A stretch of DNA of 64,000 bases, taken from assembly GCA_036499395.1 (NCBI GenBank), contig DASYDW010000136.1, positions 1 to 64,000 on the forward strand. The letters run 5' to 3'. How positions within the stretch are numbered: the first letter of the stretch is position 1; every line of letters begins with the position of its first letter. This document shows, one piece after another, positions 1 through 9,061 of this stretch. The notes under the pieces are model-generated. The model made no database searches and had not been told where the DNA came from. It saw only the letters and a program-made list of their open reading frames with translations. The position numbers were made by a program, and so were the translations under genes. Source of the DNA: Pirellulales bacterium. GTDB taxonomy: Bacteria; Planctomycetota; Planctomycetia; Pirellulales; JACPPG01.

Positions 1-233
1 CGCATTCTCCGTTTCTAAACGGCCCCAGCCGACTGTCAGCGGCCCACTCTTTCCCTTCCGGGCCAGAAGATTCTTGCCACAGAGTTCACCGAGGCCACAG
101 AGAATTCTCTAGGCACAGTTCCCTAACTTTCTCTTGGTGCCATTTCGCGTTTTTCGTGGCCACCTCTCCTAGCCATTCGGCACAACACTTCGCGATCCGC
201 ACTTTCCCCGATTCATCATTCGTCACTCTGCAT
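1..233. other. Intergenic stretch with short direct repeats
   Basis: No convincing gene is seen here. The heptamer CACAGAG occurs at 78-84 and again at 96-102 on the plus strand, 18 bp apart. A minus-strand reading frame runs through it (86-325), but its composition is not protein-like and it overlaps the end of the DUF971 gene. Such CACAGAG-containing spacers look like degenerate dispersed intergenic repeats; that is my impression, not something this window alone can prove. Confidence 0.3.
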
Positions 234-563
234 TTACTTCCCTTCTGCGGTCTCTTCGCCGAGTTCGCGCAGTAGATCGAACGTGTAGATGCCCGTGTCG
301 TGGCCGTCGCTGAATTGGATCGCATAGGCGTAATTCCCCATCGGCTTCATGCTGGCCAACGTCAAAGGCTTGGCCTCGGCCGGCGAGAGAACATTCAGCG
401 ATGTCGCCGGCGGTGGCGGAGCCGCCCGTTTCTCACGGCACGTCGCACACGGGCATTCGTCGCGCAGTTGCCGGACCAGATAACGGCGCGTCACGCCGTC
501 ACTCCACTCGATGCGCACGGCACCGTCGGCGAGCAAGGAGAGCTTTGTGGGATGCACAGGCAT
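234..563 (-). CDS. DUF971 family protein (GBBH-like N-terminal domain)
   Basis: A 109-residue protein that matches the DUF971 pattern, the small domain also found at the N-terminus of gamma-butyrobetaine hydroxylases. The family signature is visible: a WSDG turn (residues 20-23), the LR..CPCA.C cluster with Cys37, Cys39 and Cys42, which in relatives binds zinc, and the late GNYAYAIQFSDGHDTGIY stretch (about 75-92). Stand-alone DUF971 proteins are often linked to iron-sulfur or Mrp-type genes, but nothing like that is adjacent here, so the cellular role is open. The ATG at 563 gives a full-length domain. Confidence 0.85.
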   Translation of the reverse strand: MPVHPTKLSLLADGAVRIEWSDGVTRRYLVRQLRDECPCATCREKRAAPPPPATSLNVLSPAEAKPLTLASMKPMGNYAYAIQFSDGHDTGIYTFDLLRELGEETAEGK

Positions 564-638
564 AGGAAACTCGATGATTGCTTTCCGAAATCGACTTGAA
601 ACTGATCGCCGTTTGGCGAGGAAGCTCTAATAGTCACG

Positions 639-762
639 CTCCCTCACCCTGCCCTATCCCGGAGGGAGAGGGGTTTGTGCGCGGCTCCTCTAACACAGCG
701 GGCATTACGCAAGACGCCCCTTCTTATCCTTCTCCCTTTGGGAGAGGTTAGGCGAGGGTCCC
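639..762. repeat. Imperfect inverted repeat in spacer
   Basis: Two arms of about 34 bp, at 639-673 and 728-762, are imperfect reverse complements. Each is built around the core CCTCACCCT...GGGAGAGG, and each arm is itself partly self-complementary (TCCCGGAGGGA and CTCCCTTTGGGAG). The element lies in the spacer between the DUF971 gene and the end of the PLP-enzyme operon. It looks like a dispersed intergenic repeat or a miniature element; it could also act as a terminator-like structure for the minus-strand operon ending at 819. No transposase is nearby. Confidence 0.5.
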
Positions 763-818
763 CTTAAAAACATCTAACGAAAAAAAGCGAACACCAAACT
801 CTAACTCGTCCTTCGCAT

Positions 819-2081
819 TCAACCGAACTCGGCCAACGCGGCCAGCAGCCGATCAACCTCGCCTGCCGTGTTGTAATGCAACAGGCCAATCCGCACGACC
901 CCCTCGGGCTCGAGGCCCAGCGTCTCGGTCAGCGGCAGGGCGTAGAAGTTGCCGTGCCAGACAAAGATGCCCTGCTCGGCGAGTCGCTCGGCAACATCGT
1001 GCGCAGTTCGTTCGGCATGCTTGATGGCTACGGTCGGAACACGCTCGTGCAGTCGCGCGGTGCCGGGGATGCCCCAGACCTCGAAGCGTGGCAGCTCGGC
1101 CAGTCCGGATAGCAGGCGCGCGGCGAGTTGCGTTTCGTACTCTGTGATCGCCGCGAAGGCGGTCGTTAGCGCAGCACGTCGTGCCGCGCGCGTAGGGTCG
1201 GCGGTGCGGCCGAGATCGGCCAGGTATTCCACCGCGGCCAGTGCACCAGCAATCCCTTCGTGGCTCTGCGTGCCGGTCATCCAGCGATCCGGCAGCATGT
1301 CGCCGGCTGGACGAAGCTTGTAGGCCGGCAGCGATTCAAGCAATTCGCGCCGTCCCCACAGCACCCCGACGTGCGGGCCAAAGAATTTATAGGCCGAGCA
1401 AGCCAGGAAGTCGCAACCCCAGGCATCGACTTCGATCAAGCGATGCGGTGCGTAATGAACGGCATCGAGGAAGACGAGCGCGCCGGCTTCGTGCGCCAGC
1501 GCAACGATCTCGGACACCGGATTCACTGTGCCCACGGCGTTCGACGCACAGCCTACGGCCACCAGGCGCGTGCGGGGCGAGAGGAGCGAACGAAATTCAT
1601 CAAGGTCCAGCGTGCAGTCGTCGCGTCGCACGCCGATATGACGCACGATCACACCGGCATCGCGCGCGGCGAGCACCCAAGGTGTGACATTGGCGTCGTG
1701 ATCCAGCCGGCTAACGATGATTTCGTCTCCCAATTTCCACGTGCGGGCCAGGGCGCGGCTGAGCGCGAATGTCAGCGTGGTCATATTCGCGCCAAAAGCC
1801 ACGAGCGATGGATCGCCCGAGCCCAACAGGTCGGTCATCGCCTCGCGGGCCGCGGTAAGCAGGGCATCGCTTTCCCGGCTCGTGGCGAACAGTCCGCCAT
1901 GATTAGCGTTGCACTCAATCAAGTAGCGGGAGATGGCGTCGATCACGCGCTGCGGCACCTGGCTGCCAGCCGGTCCGTCGAAAAACACAGCCGGTTGACC
2001 TGCGATTTCGCGCGCGAGCGCCGGGAATTGACGACGGCAAGCGGCCACATCCAGCGGCGCGAGCTTGCCTTCCGATTTCAC
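819..2081 (-). CDS. PLP-dependent aminotransferase class V, cysteine-desulfurase-like
   Basis: A 420-residue fold-type I PLP enzyme of the Csd/SufS-like branch. The PLP-binding region is clear: the D-A-V-H motif in 'VFLDAVHYAPH' and the Schiff-base lysine in 'SAYKFFGPHVGVLWG'. True SufS proteins carry a catalytic Cys in an R-x-G-H-H-C-A loop. Here the matching stretch reads 'FVWHGNFYALPL', without Cys, so sulfur mobilisation is doubtful. I chose the GTG at 2081 because it overlaps the upstream stop as GTGA and follows a GGAGGAAG ribosome site; a TTG nine bases earlier has better spacing from it and is an alternative. It is the last gene of a translationally coupled trio. The substrate is unknown. 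Confidence 0.8.
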   Translation of the reverse strand: MKSEGKLAPLDVAACRRQFPALAREIAGQPAVFFDGPAGSQVPQRVIDAISRYLIECNANHGGLFATSRESDALLTAAREAMTDLLGSGDPSLVAFGANMTTLTFALSRALARTWKLGDEIIVSRLDHDANVTPWVLAARDAGVIVRHIGVRRDDCTLDLDEFRSLLSPRTRLVAVGCASNAVGTVNPVSEIVALAHEAGALVFLDAVHYAPHRLIEVDAWGCDFLACSAYKFFGPHVGVLWGRRELLESLPAYKLRPAGDMLPDRWMTGTQSHEGIAGALAAVEYLADLGRTADPTRAARRAALTTAFAAITEYETQLAARLLSGLAELPRFEVWGIPGTARLHERVPTVAIKHAERTAHDVAERLAEQGIFVWHGNFYALPLTETLGLEPEGVVRIGLLHYNTAGEVDRLLAALAEFG

Positions 2082-2881
2082 ATTTTGCAAAACGCTTCCT
2101 CCTTCCAATCCGTGACGAACATGTGGCCAGGGCTGTGCGTGATCGCGATCTCGGGCGCGGCGGCCAGCAGCGCCAGTTGTGGCGTAACACCGCACGCCCA
2201 AAAGACGGGAATCTCATCCTCGTGAATCGTGACGGCGTCGCCGAAATCGGGGCGCGCCACATCCGTGATACCCAGCGCGGCCGGATCCCCCACGTGCAGC
2301 GGGGCACCGTGCATCGTCGGGTAACGGCTCGTGATCTCGATGACTTGTTCGATTTGCTCGGCGCGATAGGGGCGCATGCTGACGACCATCGGTCCGGCAA
2401 ACCGGCCCGCCGGCTGACAAGCGATCGCGGTGCGATACATCGGCACATTGCGCCGCTCGTGAATGTGGCGCACCGACAGTCCGGCGGCTTCAAGAGCCGC
2501 TTCGAAAGTGAACGAGCAGCCCAGCAGAAAACCAACGAAATCATCACGCCATAGCGAGGTCACCTCAGTGGGTTCGACCGGTTCATGATGCCCGTGACGA
2601 AAGATTCGATAGCGCGGCACATCGCGTCGCAGATCGGCGCCAAGGGCGCTTTGCACCGGTTCGGGATTGCCCATCTCGGTCTGCTCCAGCAGCGGACAGG
2701 GGCGCTCGTTCAAACGGCAGAACTGGGCGAAGTCGTCCGCATCGCGCGCCGGCAGGATCACGAGATTTGCCTGCACATAACCGCGGGCCAATCCGGCCGT
2801 CGGCGTCAAGAGTTTTCCGGCGCGTGCGGCGGCGCGAACTTCGCGCGGATGAGCCGTGGATAAATCGGCGGCAGTGGTCAT
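2078..2881 (-). CDS. DUF1445 putative hydro-lyase (D-glutamate cyclase-like family)
   Basis: A 267-residue protein that matches the DUF1445 / putative hydro-lyase family over its whole length. Recognisable parts are the early 'GYVQANLVILP' strand, 'FLLGCSFTFEAAL' in the middle, 'RNVPMYRT', 'GPMVVSMRP' and the C-terminal 'ITHSPGHMFVTD'. The family contains D-glutamate cyclase and proteins annotated as lyases; the exact reaction here is not known. The start ATG overlaps the stop of the CoA-ligase gene (ATGA, 4 bp), and its own stop overlaps the GTG of the PLP enzyme, so all three products are probably made in fixed ratio for one pathway. Confidence 0.85.
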   Translation of the reverse strand: MTTAADLSTAHPREVRAAARAGKLLTPTAGLARGYVQANLVILPARDADDFAQFCRLNERPCPLLEQTEMGNPEPVQSALGADLRRDVPRYRIFRHGHHEPVEPTEVTSLWRDDFVGFLLGCSFTFEAALEAAGLSVRHIHERRNVPMYRTAIACQPAGRFAGPMVVSMRPYRAEQIEQVIEITSRYPTMHGAPLHVGDPAALGITDVARPDFGDAVTIHEDEIPVFWACGVTPQLALLAAAPEIAITHSPGHMFVTDWKEEAFCKM

Positions 2882-4152
2882 CGGCGATCGATAAAGCGCG
2901 AGCCTTTCCCTTCGAAACGGGGCAGCGAGCCCAGCGGGACCGTGCGGACGTCGATCTTCAATCCCAGCCGTAATTGCAATTCTTCGGCGACGCGTTGCGG
3001 CTCGTCCAGATGGTCTTCGATCTCGACCGATAACTGGTCCATCTCGGCAACCTTGAAGGCCGTGACGCGATACTCGGGCACTTCCGGAAAGCTGCGTATG
3101 ATCTGGTCGAGCGCACTGGAAAAAACATTCACGCCGCGAATGATCATCATGTTGTCAGCGCGTCCTAACACGCCGCCGTCGAGCAGCACAAAGCGGATCG
3201 GCCGATCGTGCGGCCAGGTCGGGCACACCAGGTCGCCGGTGCGATAACGAATCACGGGACAGCCGGTGCGGCCGAGCGTCGTGAGCACCAACTCCGACAG
3301 TTCCCCGTCGTTCGCTGGACCGCCATGTTCGAGCGATAGGAATTCGGCCAGGAACTGCGTTTCGTTGATATAGAGTCCCGTGGCGGCTTCGTCGGCAAAG
3401 CCCCACGGACCGATTTCAGTGGCGCCGGCATGATCGAAGACGTGGGCTTGCCAGGCATCTTCGATCCGACGTCGGACCGCGGGAATCGATCCTCCTGGTT
3501 CGCCGGCCAGTATCAGCACGCGGACCGGAAAAGCGCCGACGTCGATTTGCCGCTCGCGCGCGACCTCGGCCAGGTGCAAGGCATAGCTCGGCGTGCAAAA
3601 GACGACCGTGGCTTGCGTGCTGCGCAGCATTTCCAACCGAGCGATCGTATTCATGCCTCCGCCTGGAACTACCTGGCAGCCCCGCGCCAGTGTCGCGTCG
3701 TGCGCACTCCAAAAACCGACAAACGGTCCGAACGAGAAAGCGAAGAAAGCCACGTCCTCGTGAGTCACTCCGGCCGCGTCGAGGATGTACTGCCAACATT
3801 CCATCCACCACGCCCAATCGTCGGCCGTGTCGAGCACAGCCAGTGGCCGGCCGCGCGTGCCCGAGGTGTGGTGATAGCGCACATAGCGCTCGCGCGGCCA
3901 GGTAAGATTGGCGGCGTATCCGCCCGAGCCTGGCGGGCCGAGCAATTCGTTCTTGAACGTGAAAGGAAATTCAGCCAGCTCGTCGAGTGACGAAAGCGGC
4001 AGCTTCACGTTGGCCACCTTGCCGGCGTAGAAGCCGTTCGCGGGCAGGATCTCGGCCAGCAAGGCGTTCAGCCGCTCAAGCTGGTGCGCCGCCAGTTGCT
4101 CTGCGGGAAGAGATTCCAAGCGGCGGCGATCTTCGGGCGAAGCAGGCGACAT
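2878..4152 (-). CDS. Phenylacetate-CoA ligase-like AMP-dependent acyl/aryl-CoA ligase
   Basis: A 424-residue member of the PaaK-like branch of adenylate-forming enzymes, which activate a carboxylic acid with ATP and load it onto CoA. Visible motifs are the phosphate-binding loop 'YHHTSGTRGRPLAV' (about 93-106), 'FDHAGATEIGPWGF' for adenine contact and 'VIRYRTGDLV' with the conserved Asp. The C-terminal swivel domain ends in 'GSLPRFEGKGSRFIDRR', where the lysine of '.GK..R' is the usual catalytic residue. Length agrees with PaaK (about 430). First gene of the coupled trio; its neighbours suggest an amino- or hydroxy-acid substrate rather than phenylacetate, but that is inference. Confidence 0.85.
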   Translation of the reverse strand: MSPASPEDRRRLESLPAEQLAAHQLERLNALLAEILPANGFYAGKVANVKLPLSSLDELAEFPFTFKNELLGPPGSGGYAANLTWPRERYVRYHHTSGTRGRPLAVLDTADDWAWWMECWQYILDAAGVTHEDVAFFAFSFGPFVGFWSAHDATLARGCQVVPGGGMNTIARLEMLRSTQATVVFCTPSYALHLAEVARERQIDVGAFPVRVLILAGEPGGSIPAVRRRIEDAWQAHVFDHAGATEIGPWGFADEAATGLYINETQFLAEFLSLEHGGPANDGELSELVLTTLGRTGCPVIRYRTGDLVCPTWPHDRPIRFVLLDGGVLGRADNMMIIRGVNVFSSALDQIIRSFPEVPEYRVTAFKVAEMDQLSVEIEDHLDEPQRVAEELQLRLGLKIDVRTVPLGSLPRFEGKGSRFIDRR

Positions 4153-4286
4153 GTCAAAATCATAGAAGGACCCGCCGCGGGTGACCAGCGGTTGCTAAGC
4201 GGGCCCGGACTAGGGTAAGGTTGCACACGCCCGGCTCACTACCACCGTTAACTATTGCTCTGCCGCTCCGCTCGAAAATCCACGCC

Positions 4287-5693
4287 ATGTCCGCGCCCCC
4301 ACGCAAGTCCGCGCTGTTGATCATCTTCCTGACGGTCTTTATCGACCTGTTGGGTTTCGGCATGGTGTTGCCGCTGTTGCCGATCTATGGCGAACACTTC
4401 GCCGAGATGCATGGCTTCAGCGAGCAGCAAACCGGCCTGATCGTGGGACTGCTGATGTCCAGCTTTTCGGCGATGCAGTTTTTGTTTCTGCCGATCTGGG
4501 GGCGTTTGAGCGATCGTTTCGGCCGACGGCCGGTCGTGATCCTTGGACTGGCTGGCTCGACGTTCTTCTATGCGATGTTCGGATTGGCTACGGCCTGGCG
4601 CAGCCTGGCAGGGTTGTTCATCACGCGCATCGGGGCAGGCATCGCCGGCGCCACGATCTCGACCGCGCAGGCCTACATCGCGGATTGCACTGGCAGGCAC
4701 GAGCGTGCCAAAGGAATGGCACTAATCGGTGCGGCCTTCGCGCTCGGCTTCACTGTGGGGCCGGTACTTGGCGGAGCGGCACTGTTGGCCGGAGGCGAAG
4801 CGGCCACGAGCCCCTGGCCCGGCTTTCTGGCCGCGGGCCTATCCGGCGCGGCGCTATTGCTGGCGATCTTTCGCCTGCCGGAATCACTCACGCACGACAG
4901 CGAAAGCGCGGGACGCACGCTGTTCGATCGGCGCGGATTACGGGCCGCGCTCTCAAGACCGTCGATCGGCCTGCTGCTCGTGGCCTCGTTCGTAGCGGTG
5001 TTTTCGTTCGCGAATTTCGAATCGACGCTGTCGCTGCAAATCAAACAATTGGTGGGGAATGAACGTGACGGCGGTTTCGTCGAGCACATGAAAGATGCGC
5101 TCGAACCACTGCCAGACGCCACGGCCGAGACTTCATCGGCGCCAGTGCGCTCGGCGGCGCTTGTGCGAATTCTCGCCTTGGGAAAAAGCCTGGGCTATCG
5201 GGACGCCGACAAGCTGACGCTGTTTGTCGTGTTGGCAACGTTCACGTACTTGGGAGTCATTCTGACGCTGGCCCAGGGATTCTTGGTGCGCCGGCTCTCG
5301 GGACGCTTGTCCGAAGGGGCGATGGCCACCGGCGGCGCCGTAACGGCCATGGCCGGCTTCGTACTGCTAGCCTTCGCGGCGCAGCGTAACGACTTTACGC
5401 TGCTCATCGAGGCCATGGCCCTCGAGGTCATAGGCTTTGCCTTTGTGAACCCATCGCTGCAATCGTTGCTTTCGCGGCGGACCGACCCGCGCGAGCAAGG
5501 GAGCATCCTCGGACTGGGTCAAAGCATGACGTCGTTGGCCCGCATCATGGGGCCGGTGTTCGGCGTCAGCCTGTTCGCACGAAGCCGCGACTTTCCCTAC
5601 TGGGCCGCCACGGGGCTGATGGCCGTAGGGCTGGTGATGATCGTCGCCGCGGCCCGGGGCGGCCGTGATTTCGCCGACACGGGCGAAGGATGA
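4287..5693 (+). CDS. MFS transporter, TetA/drug-efflux type
   Basis: A 468-residue inner-membrane exporter of the major facilitator superfamily. The N-terminal half reads like TetA-type 12-TM antiporters: 'FIDLLGFGMVLPLLPIY' in TM1, motif A 'GRLSDRFGRRPVVILG' after TM2 and motif C-like 'GFTVGPVLGG' in TM5. The linker between the two six-helix halves is long and carries charged residues and a Pro/Ala/Ser-rich part (about 255-305). I took the ATG at 4287 because the upstream in-frame extension is not membrane-protein-like. It diverges from the CoA-ligase trio with about 135 bp between; substrate unknown. Confidence 0.88.
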   Translation: MSAPPRKSALLIIFLTVFIDLLGFGMVLPLLPIYGEHFAEMHGFSEQQTGLIVGLLMSSFSAMQFLFLPIWGRLSDRFGRRPVVILGLAGSTFFYAMFGLATAWRSLAGLFITRIGAGIAGATISTAQAYIADCTGRHERAKGMALIGAAFALGFTVGPVLGGAALLAGGEAATSPWPGFLAAGLSGAALLLAIFRLPESLTHDSESAGRTLFDRRGLRAALSRPSIGLLLVASFVAVFSFANFESTLSLQIKQLVGNERDGGFVEHMKDALEPLPDATAETSSAPVRSAALVRILALGKSLGYRDADKLTLFVVLATFTYLGVILTLAQGFLVRRLSGRLSEGAMATGGAVTAMAGFVLLAFAAQRNDFTLLIEAMALEVIGFAFVNPSLQSLLSRRTDPREQGSILGLGQSMTSLARIMGPVFGVSLFARSRDFPYWAATGLMAVGLVMIVAAARGGRDFADTGEG

Positions 5694-5773
5694 ATCGCAA
5701 ACTATGTTGCATACTGTAGCTGGCCTCTGCGAGGCCGGTCTTCTGCTTTGCTCCTAACCGCCGCTCTACCGCT

Positions 5774-5792
5774 CCGGGGCCGCAGACCCCGG
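5774..5792. repeat. Short perfect hairpin between convergent genes
   Basis: A 6-bp GC-only stem (CCGGGG...CCCCGG) with a 7-base loop sits between the convergent MFS gene and the DUF1559-type gene. There is no T-run on either side, so it is not a classical intrinsic terminator, though its position suits a transcription roadblock for both genes. Confidence 0.35.
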
Positions 5793-5868
5793 CTACAAAG
5801 GAAGATCGCGCACGACGCACCGCCGACATGCACAACGGCGGGCGCCGCACGCGACGTCTCGCGCCTCG

Positions 5869-7410
5869 CTACGGTAGCGGTTCGAGCACTTCACCGTCGT
5901 TGGCCTTAAAGAGTCGGCCCAGGTTCTTCACGTCTGTTTTGTCCGAGACCAAACGCACACTACCGTCGCAAACCGCGACGTAGAAACCGTGTAGCGCCGG
6001 GTTGACCAGCCCACGCATCGGATCGGTCAGATCGATTTCAATATCGTCGGGCTTGGTCCAGATCACGGCGTGATCGTCATCAGCTTCGACCACGGCAACC
6101 GTATTGCTAGTTCCATCGGTGATTTCCTTCAGCTGCAACGTCTCTTTACCGGCGAAGACCCCCTTCTCGACCACCGGAACCATGTACGTCGTGCGACCAG
6201 CCGGGGCGGACGATAGCGGGCTGCGCAGCGTCTCGGGCATACGTTCGATCAGTTTGCGGTTGTGCTCACTGTCCCACGGCTCGTCGAGGTGGAATTCCTT
6301 GTAAAGCTTGGCTTGATCCAGGTACGGTAAGATATGCACGCGCCAGCTCAATAGCGGCTTGCCGTCGGCCGTGTAAGTGGCGCGCGGCGGAAAGGACTGA
6401 GGCTTTGCCGCGTCCAGATAGTTGAACATCCCCAGCATGATCTGCTTGAGGTTGTTCATCGAACGCGATCTGCCTGCTTGCAGCCGGGCCGCATCCACCG
6501 GCGGCGCCATTAGTGCCGCTAGCGCGGTGAGACTTCCCATTTTAAATGTGAGGCGATCCCCCGCAACGGTCGGTTTGAATTGCTCGACAAGGCCTCCGAA
6601 TTTGGGCATCGCTTGTTGTACGGCTCCAAACTGGCTGATCGCTTTCAAAATCTGCACGAGACTGACTTCGAACGCCTGGGCCGCCTCGGCATTGGCGGAT
6701 TGAACCACCAGCCGGGCATCGAGCTTCTTCGGAGCGAGATCGATTCCTAACGCGGCCCACTGCATCCCCTGCGTCAGCACGCGGCTGGCTGCGCCGCCAA
6801 GTTCAGCCGGAAGGACAGGCATGATCTCTTCGATGATGCGTCGAGTTTGAGCCGAGGGAATCAGCAGGATCTGCACCGTCCGCCCTTCGATGGATGCAAA
6901 GGGGGCCGAAAGATCGGGGCGCTCAGCGTTGAGGAGGTCGAGACCACTTCGGCTAACAAGCGGCGGACCGATCAAGACGTAATCATCCTCGCCGCGCACA
7001 TCACTCCTTTGACGTGGCGCCGCTGAGTCACTCCCCTTGAGATTAAGGGGACCATAAGTCACGAATCCGTCCAATCCCGGCAGTTGGTCGATACTGACGA
7101 TGAAAAACAGGTCGCGTGCTCCGTCGCGAGCATATCGCGTCGCGAGCTCGACGAACTTTTCTTGTTGCGCGTTCCATAAGTCTCCGTCTGGGGCTAATTG
7201 CAACAATCCGGCCACCTGCTTCATACCTTCGGCGGGCTGCAATTCAGTAAGATCAACGTGTACGACGATCAACGTCCTTTCGTCGGTGTGCCCCCACAGC
7301 GTTTCCACCAGGCGCGCGACTTCGGTCTTGGCGGCGACCGCAAGCGCGGGAGAGCCAAGCCCTGTGACTGCCAGGGCCAAAGCGCAAAGGGGATAGAGAA
7401 AACGTCGCAT
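5869..7410 (-). CDS. Secreted DUF1559-domain protein
   Basis: A 513-residue exported protein. Residues 1-25 form a signal peptide (MRRFLYPLCALALAVTGLG, then AxA). The middle 300 residues resemble no family I can name. The C-terminal part (from about 320) carries the DUF1559 layout: 'SRSMNNLKQIMLGMFNYLD', 'PLLSWRVHILPYLDQ', 'EPWDSEHNRKL' and 'GTSNTVAVVEA'. Unlike classical DUF1559 proteins it has no prepilin-type FTLVELL N-terminus. ATG 7410 is preceded by AAGGAG at the right spacing and lies 10 bp behind the upstream gene. It closes an operon led by an ECF sigma factor, so it is probably an envelope protein of that regulon. Confidence 0.75.
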   Translation of the reverse strand: MRRFLYPLCALALAVTGLGSPALAVAAKTEVARLVETLWGHTDERTLIVVHVDLTELQPAEGMKQVAGLLQLAPDGDLWNAQQEKFVELATRYARDGARDLFFIVSIDQLPGLDGFVTYGPLNLKGSDSAAPRQRSDVRGEDDYVLIGPPLVSRSGLDLLNAERPDLSAPFASIEGRTVQILLIPSAQTRRIIEEIMPVLPAELGGAASRVLTQGMQWAALGIDLAPKKLDARLVVQSANAEAAQAFEVSLVQILKAISQFGAVQQAMPKFGGLVEQFKPTVAGDRLTFKMGSLTALAALMAPPVDAARLQAGRSRSMNNLKQIMLGMFNYLDAAKPQSFPPRATYTADGKPLLSWRVHILPYLDQAKLYKEFHLDEPWDSEHNRKLIERMPETLRSPLSSAPAGRTTYMVPVVEKGVFAGKETLQLKEITDGTSNTVAVVEADDDHAVIWTKPDDIEIDLTDPMRGLVNPALHGFYVAVCDGSVRLVSDKTDVKNLGRLFKANDGEVLEPLP

Positions 7411-7420
7411 GGAATGCTCC

Positions 7421-8905
7421 TTATTTAGGGCTCGACGCGCGGAAGGGGATGATCTTGATTTCGTAATGCAGACCAAAATGTTCCGGACTTTTACCGTTGA
7501 ACGCCTCGCTGGTGAGCTTGCCCGTAGTGCCCGACAATGAATAAGCGAAGGGCTGTCCGGTCGACGGGTCGTGAGGAACCGGCACTTCTTTGACATTTTT
7601 CAACGCGGCGGGCAGCTTGTGGCCATGCTTCGAGGCGTGAATGCGGAGCGCCTCGACCGCTGTGTGGGCCGCCACCATGCGCTCGATGCGCACCTCGGCC
7701 CACGCTGCTGATTGCGCCGCCCCGATGAGCCACACGAAGGGGTACCCTTCGAATCCTTTCTCGGCCGACTTCAACAGGTCGGTCGTCCCCTGCGCGGCCG
7801 GTCGCTCCCACTGCGACACGTAATACCATTTGAAAACGTCATCGCGCACGCTCCGATAATCCGTCATCATTCCCCACAGGACGACCTGCGCGATAGGCAA
7901 CTTCTCGACCTCTTCGGCCGGATGGCCGGCGACAATCATCAAGCTCTTCGCGCGCGGGTAAGCTCGCAGGGCGATCGCCGTTGCCAGCACCTCTGGGGGC
8001 CAAACGCTCTGCTCCGGATGGTCGTCGAGCAGATTTTTGCTGACCGCCGCCACATGCACGAGTTGCTCACGCCACTCGTCGGCGGAGTATTGCGCTGTGT
8101 CGAAATCTCGCAGCTTGGGAAAGGCAAAATCGATCCAGCATTGCTCTTGTTCCATGCCCAGGCGCAGCGAGACGAGCGGCTGCGGCAATGTGGTTAAGGC
8201 CCAGTAAAGATTGGGGGCGGCCGGTGATCGTATAAATTCGGCCACCTCGCTCATCATGAGGTTGGCGATCGCCATTCCCACTAATCCGCTGACCAGCGTA
8301 GGCTGTTCAGCGACATGCCGAGCCATGGCGAAACCGGTCTGCAGCGAGTGGATGGCAGCGTCGTGCTTACCGTCGAGGATTTCCAGACGGATGCGCAGCA
8401 CGAGCAGTCGGGCAACCTGTCGCATTCCTTGAGCTTCAGGAAGCAATACCGCCCACGGTTCGTCACCGCGCACCGGCAATTGCCAATCGCACGATTCCAT
8501 CCGCGCGGCACGATCGGCTTCGGCCAGGCGCCGTTGGTGCATGCGGAGCACTTCTTCGACTTCGGCACGTGGCAACTGATCGGCCGGCAGGTCCATCCAG
8601 TCGGCAACCTTGTTGTATTCCTCATAAGCCGCGTTGGACTGCCCGGAGCCGAATTCAATGGCGATCTTCGTGTAGACAATCGCGGCGTTGCCCGGCGTCA
8701 AATCTTGAAACGGCGGGAGCAAGCGGTACCGCAGTGCCGGCGAAGGCTCGCCCATCGCCATAACATCAAACTTGACGATCGGTGCCGGCGGCTGATCCTC
8801 GGCCCTCGCCACTGTTGAAGCCGACGCAGTGATGGCAACGAGCGCCAACAAGCGCCCGATGTTCGCGTGCCGTCTGACGCCCGAATGGTGTCTTTGAATC
8901 TTCAC
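7421..8905 (-). CDS. Secreted hypothetical protein in ECF sigma operon
   Basis: A 494-residue protein with a signal peptide (hydrophobic core LLALVAITASAS, cleavage near ARA|ED) and no domain I recognise. The body is helical and rich in Arg, Leu and Ala, with 'AEVEEVLRMHQRRLAEADRAARM' as the most charged helix. The start is set by a GTG at 8905 that has an ACGAGG ribosome site a few bases upstream; the longer reading frame upstream has no signal-peptide logic. It lies between the anti-sigma gene and the DUF1559-type gene, all on the minus strand, so the two exported proteins may work together. Function unknown. Confidence 0.7.
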   Translation of the reverse strand: MKIQRHHSGVRRHANIGRLLALVAITASASTVARAEDQPPAPIVKFDVMAMGEPSPALRYRLLPPFQDLTPGNAAIVYTKIAIEFGSGQSNAAYEEYNKVADWMDLPADQLPRAEVEEVLRMHQRRLAEADRAARMESCDWQLPVRGDEPWAVLLPEAQGMRQVARLLVLRIRLEILDGKHDAAIHSLQTGFAMARHVAEQPTLVSGLVGMAIANLMMSEVAEFIRSPAAPNLYWALTTLPQPLVSLRLGMEQEQCWIDFAFPKLRDFDTAQYSADEWREQLVHVAAVSKNLLDDHPEQSVWPPEVLATAIALRAYPRAKSLMIVAGHPAEEVEKLPIAQVVLWGMMTDYRSVRDDVFKWYYVSQWERPAAQGTTDLLKSAEKGFEGYPFVWLIGAAQSAAWAEVRIERMVAAHTAVEALRIHASKHGHKLPAALKNVKEVPVPHDPSTGQPFAYSLSGTTGKLTSEAFNGKSPEHFGLHYEIKIIPFRASSPK

Positions 8906-9061
8906 GATGACCTCGTTGGGTAGCAGGTTATTGCTTCCATGGTTGTCAACGGCCATGGGGAATCACGGTTGAACAAGCCAGCGCAACACCTAAGTCCAAA
9001 GTTCTCGCTATTCTTCTCTGCTCCGGCCCCGCGGCAGCGGCCGCGTGATTGGTGTGAGCGA

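Noticed and set aside
86-325. 79-codon minus-strand frame over the first spacer
   Set aside because: It runs through short repeats and into the 3' end of the DUF971 gene; composition is not protein-like.
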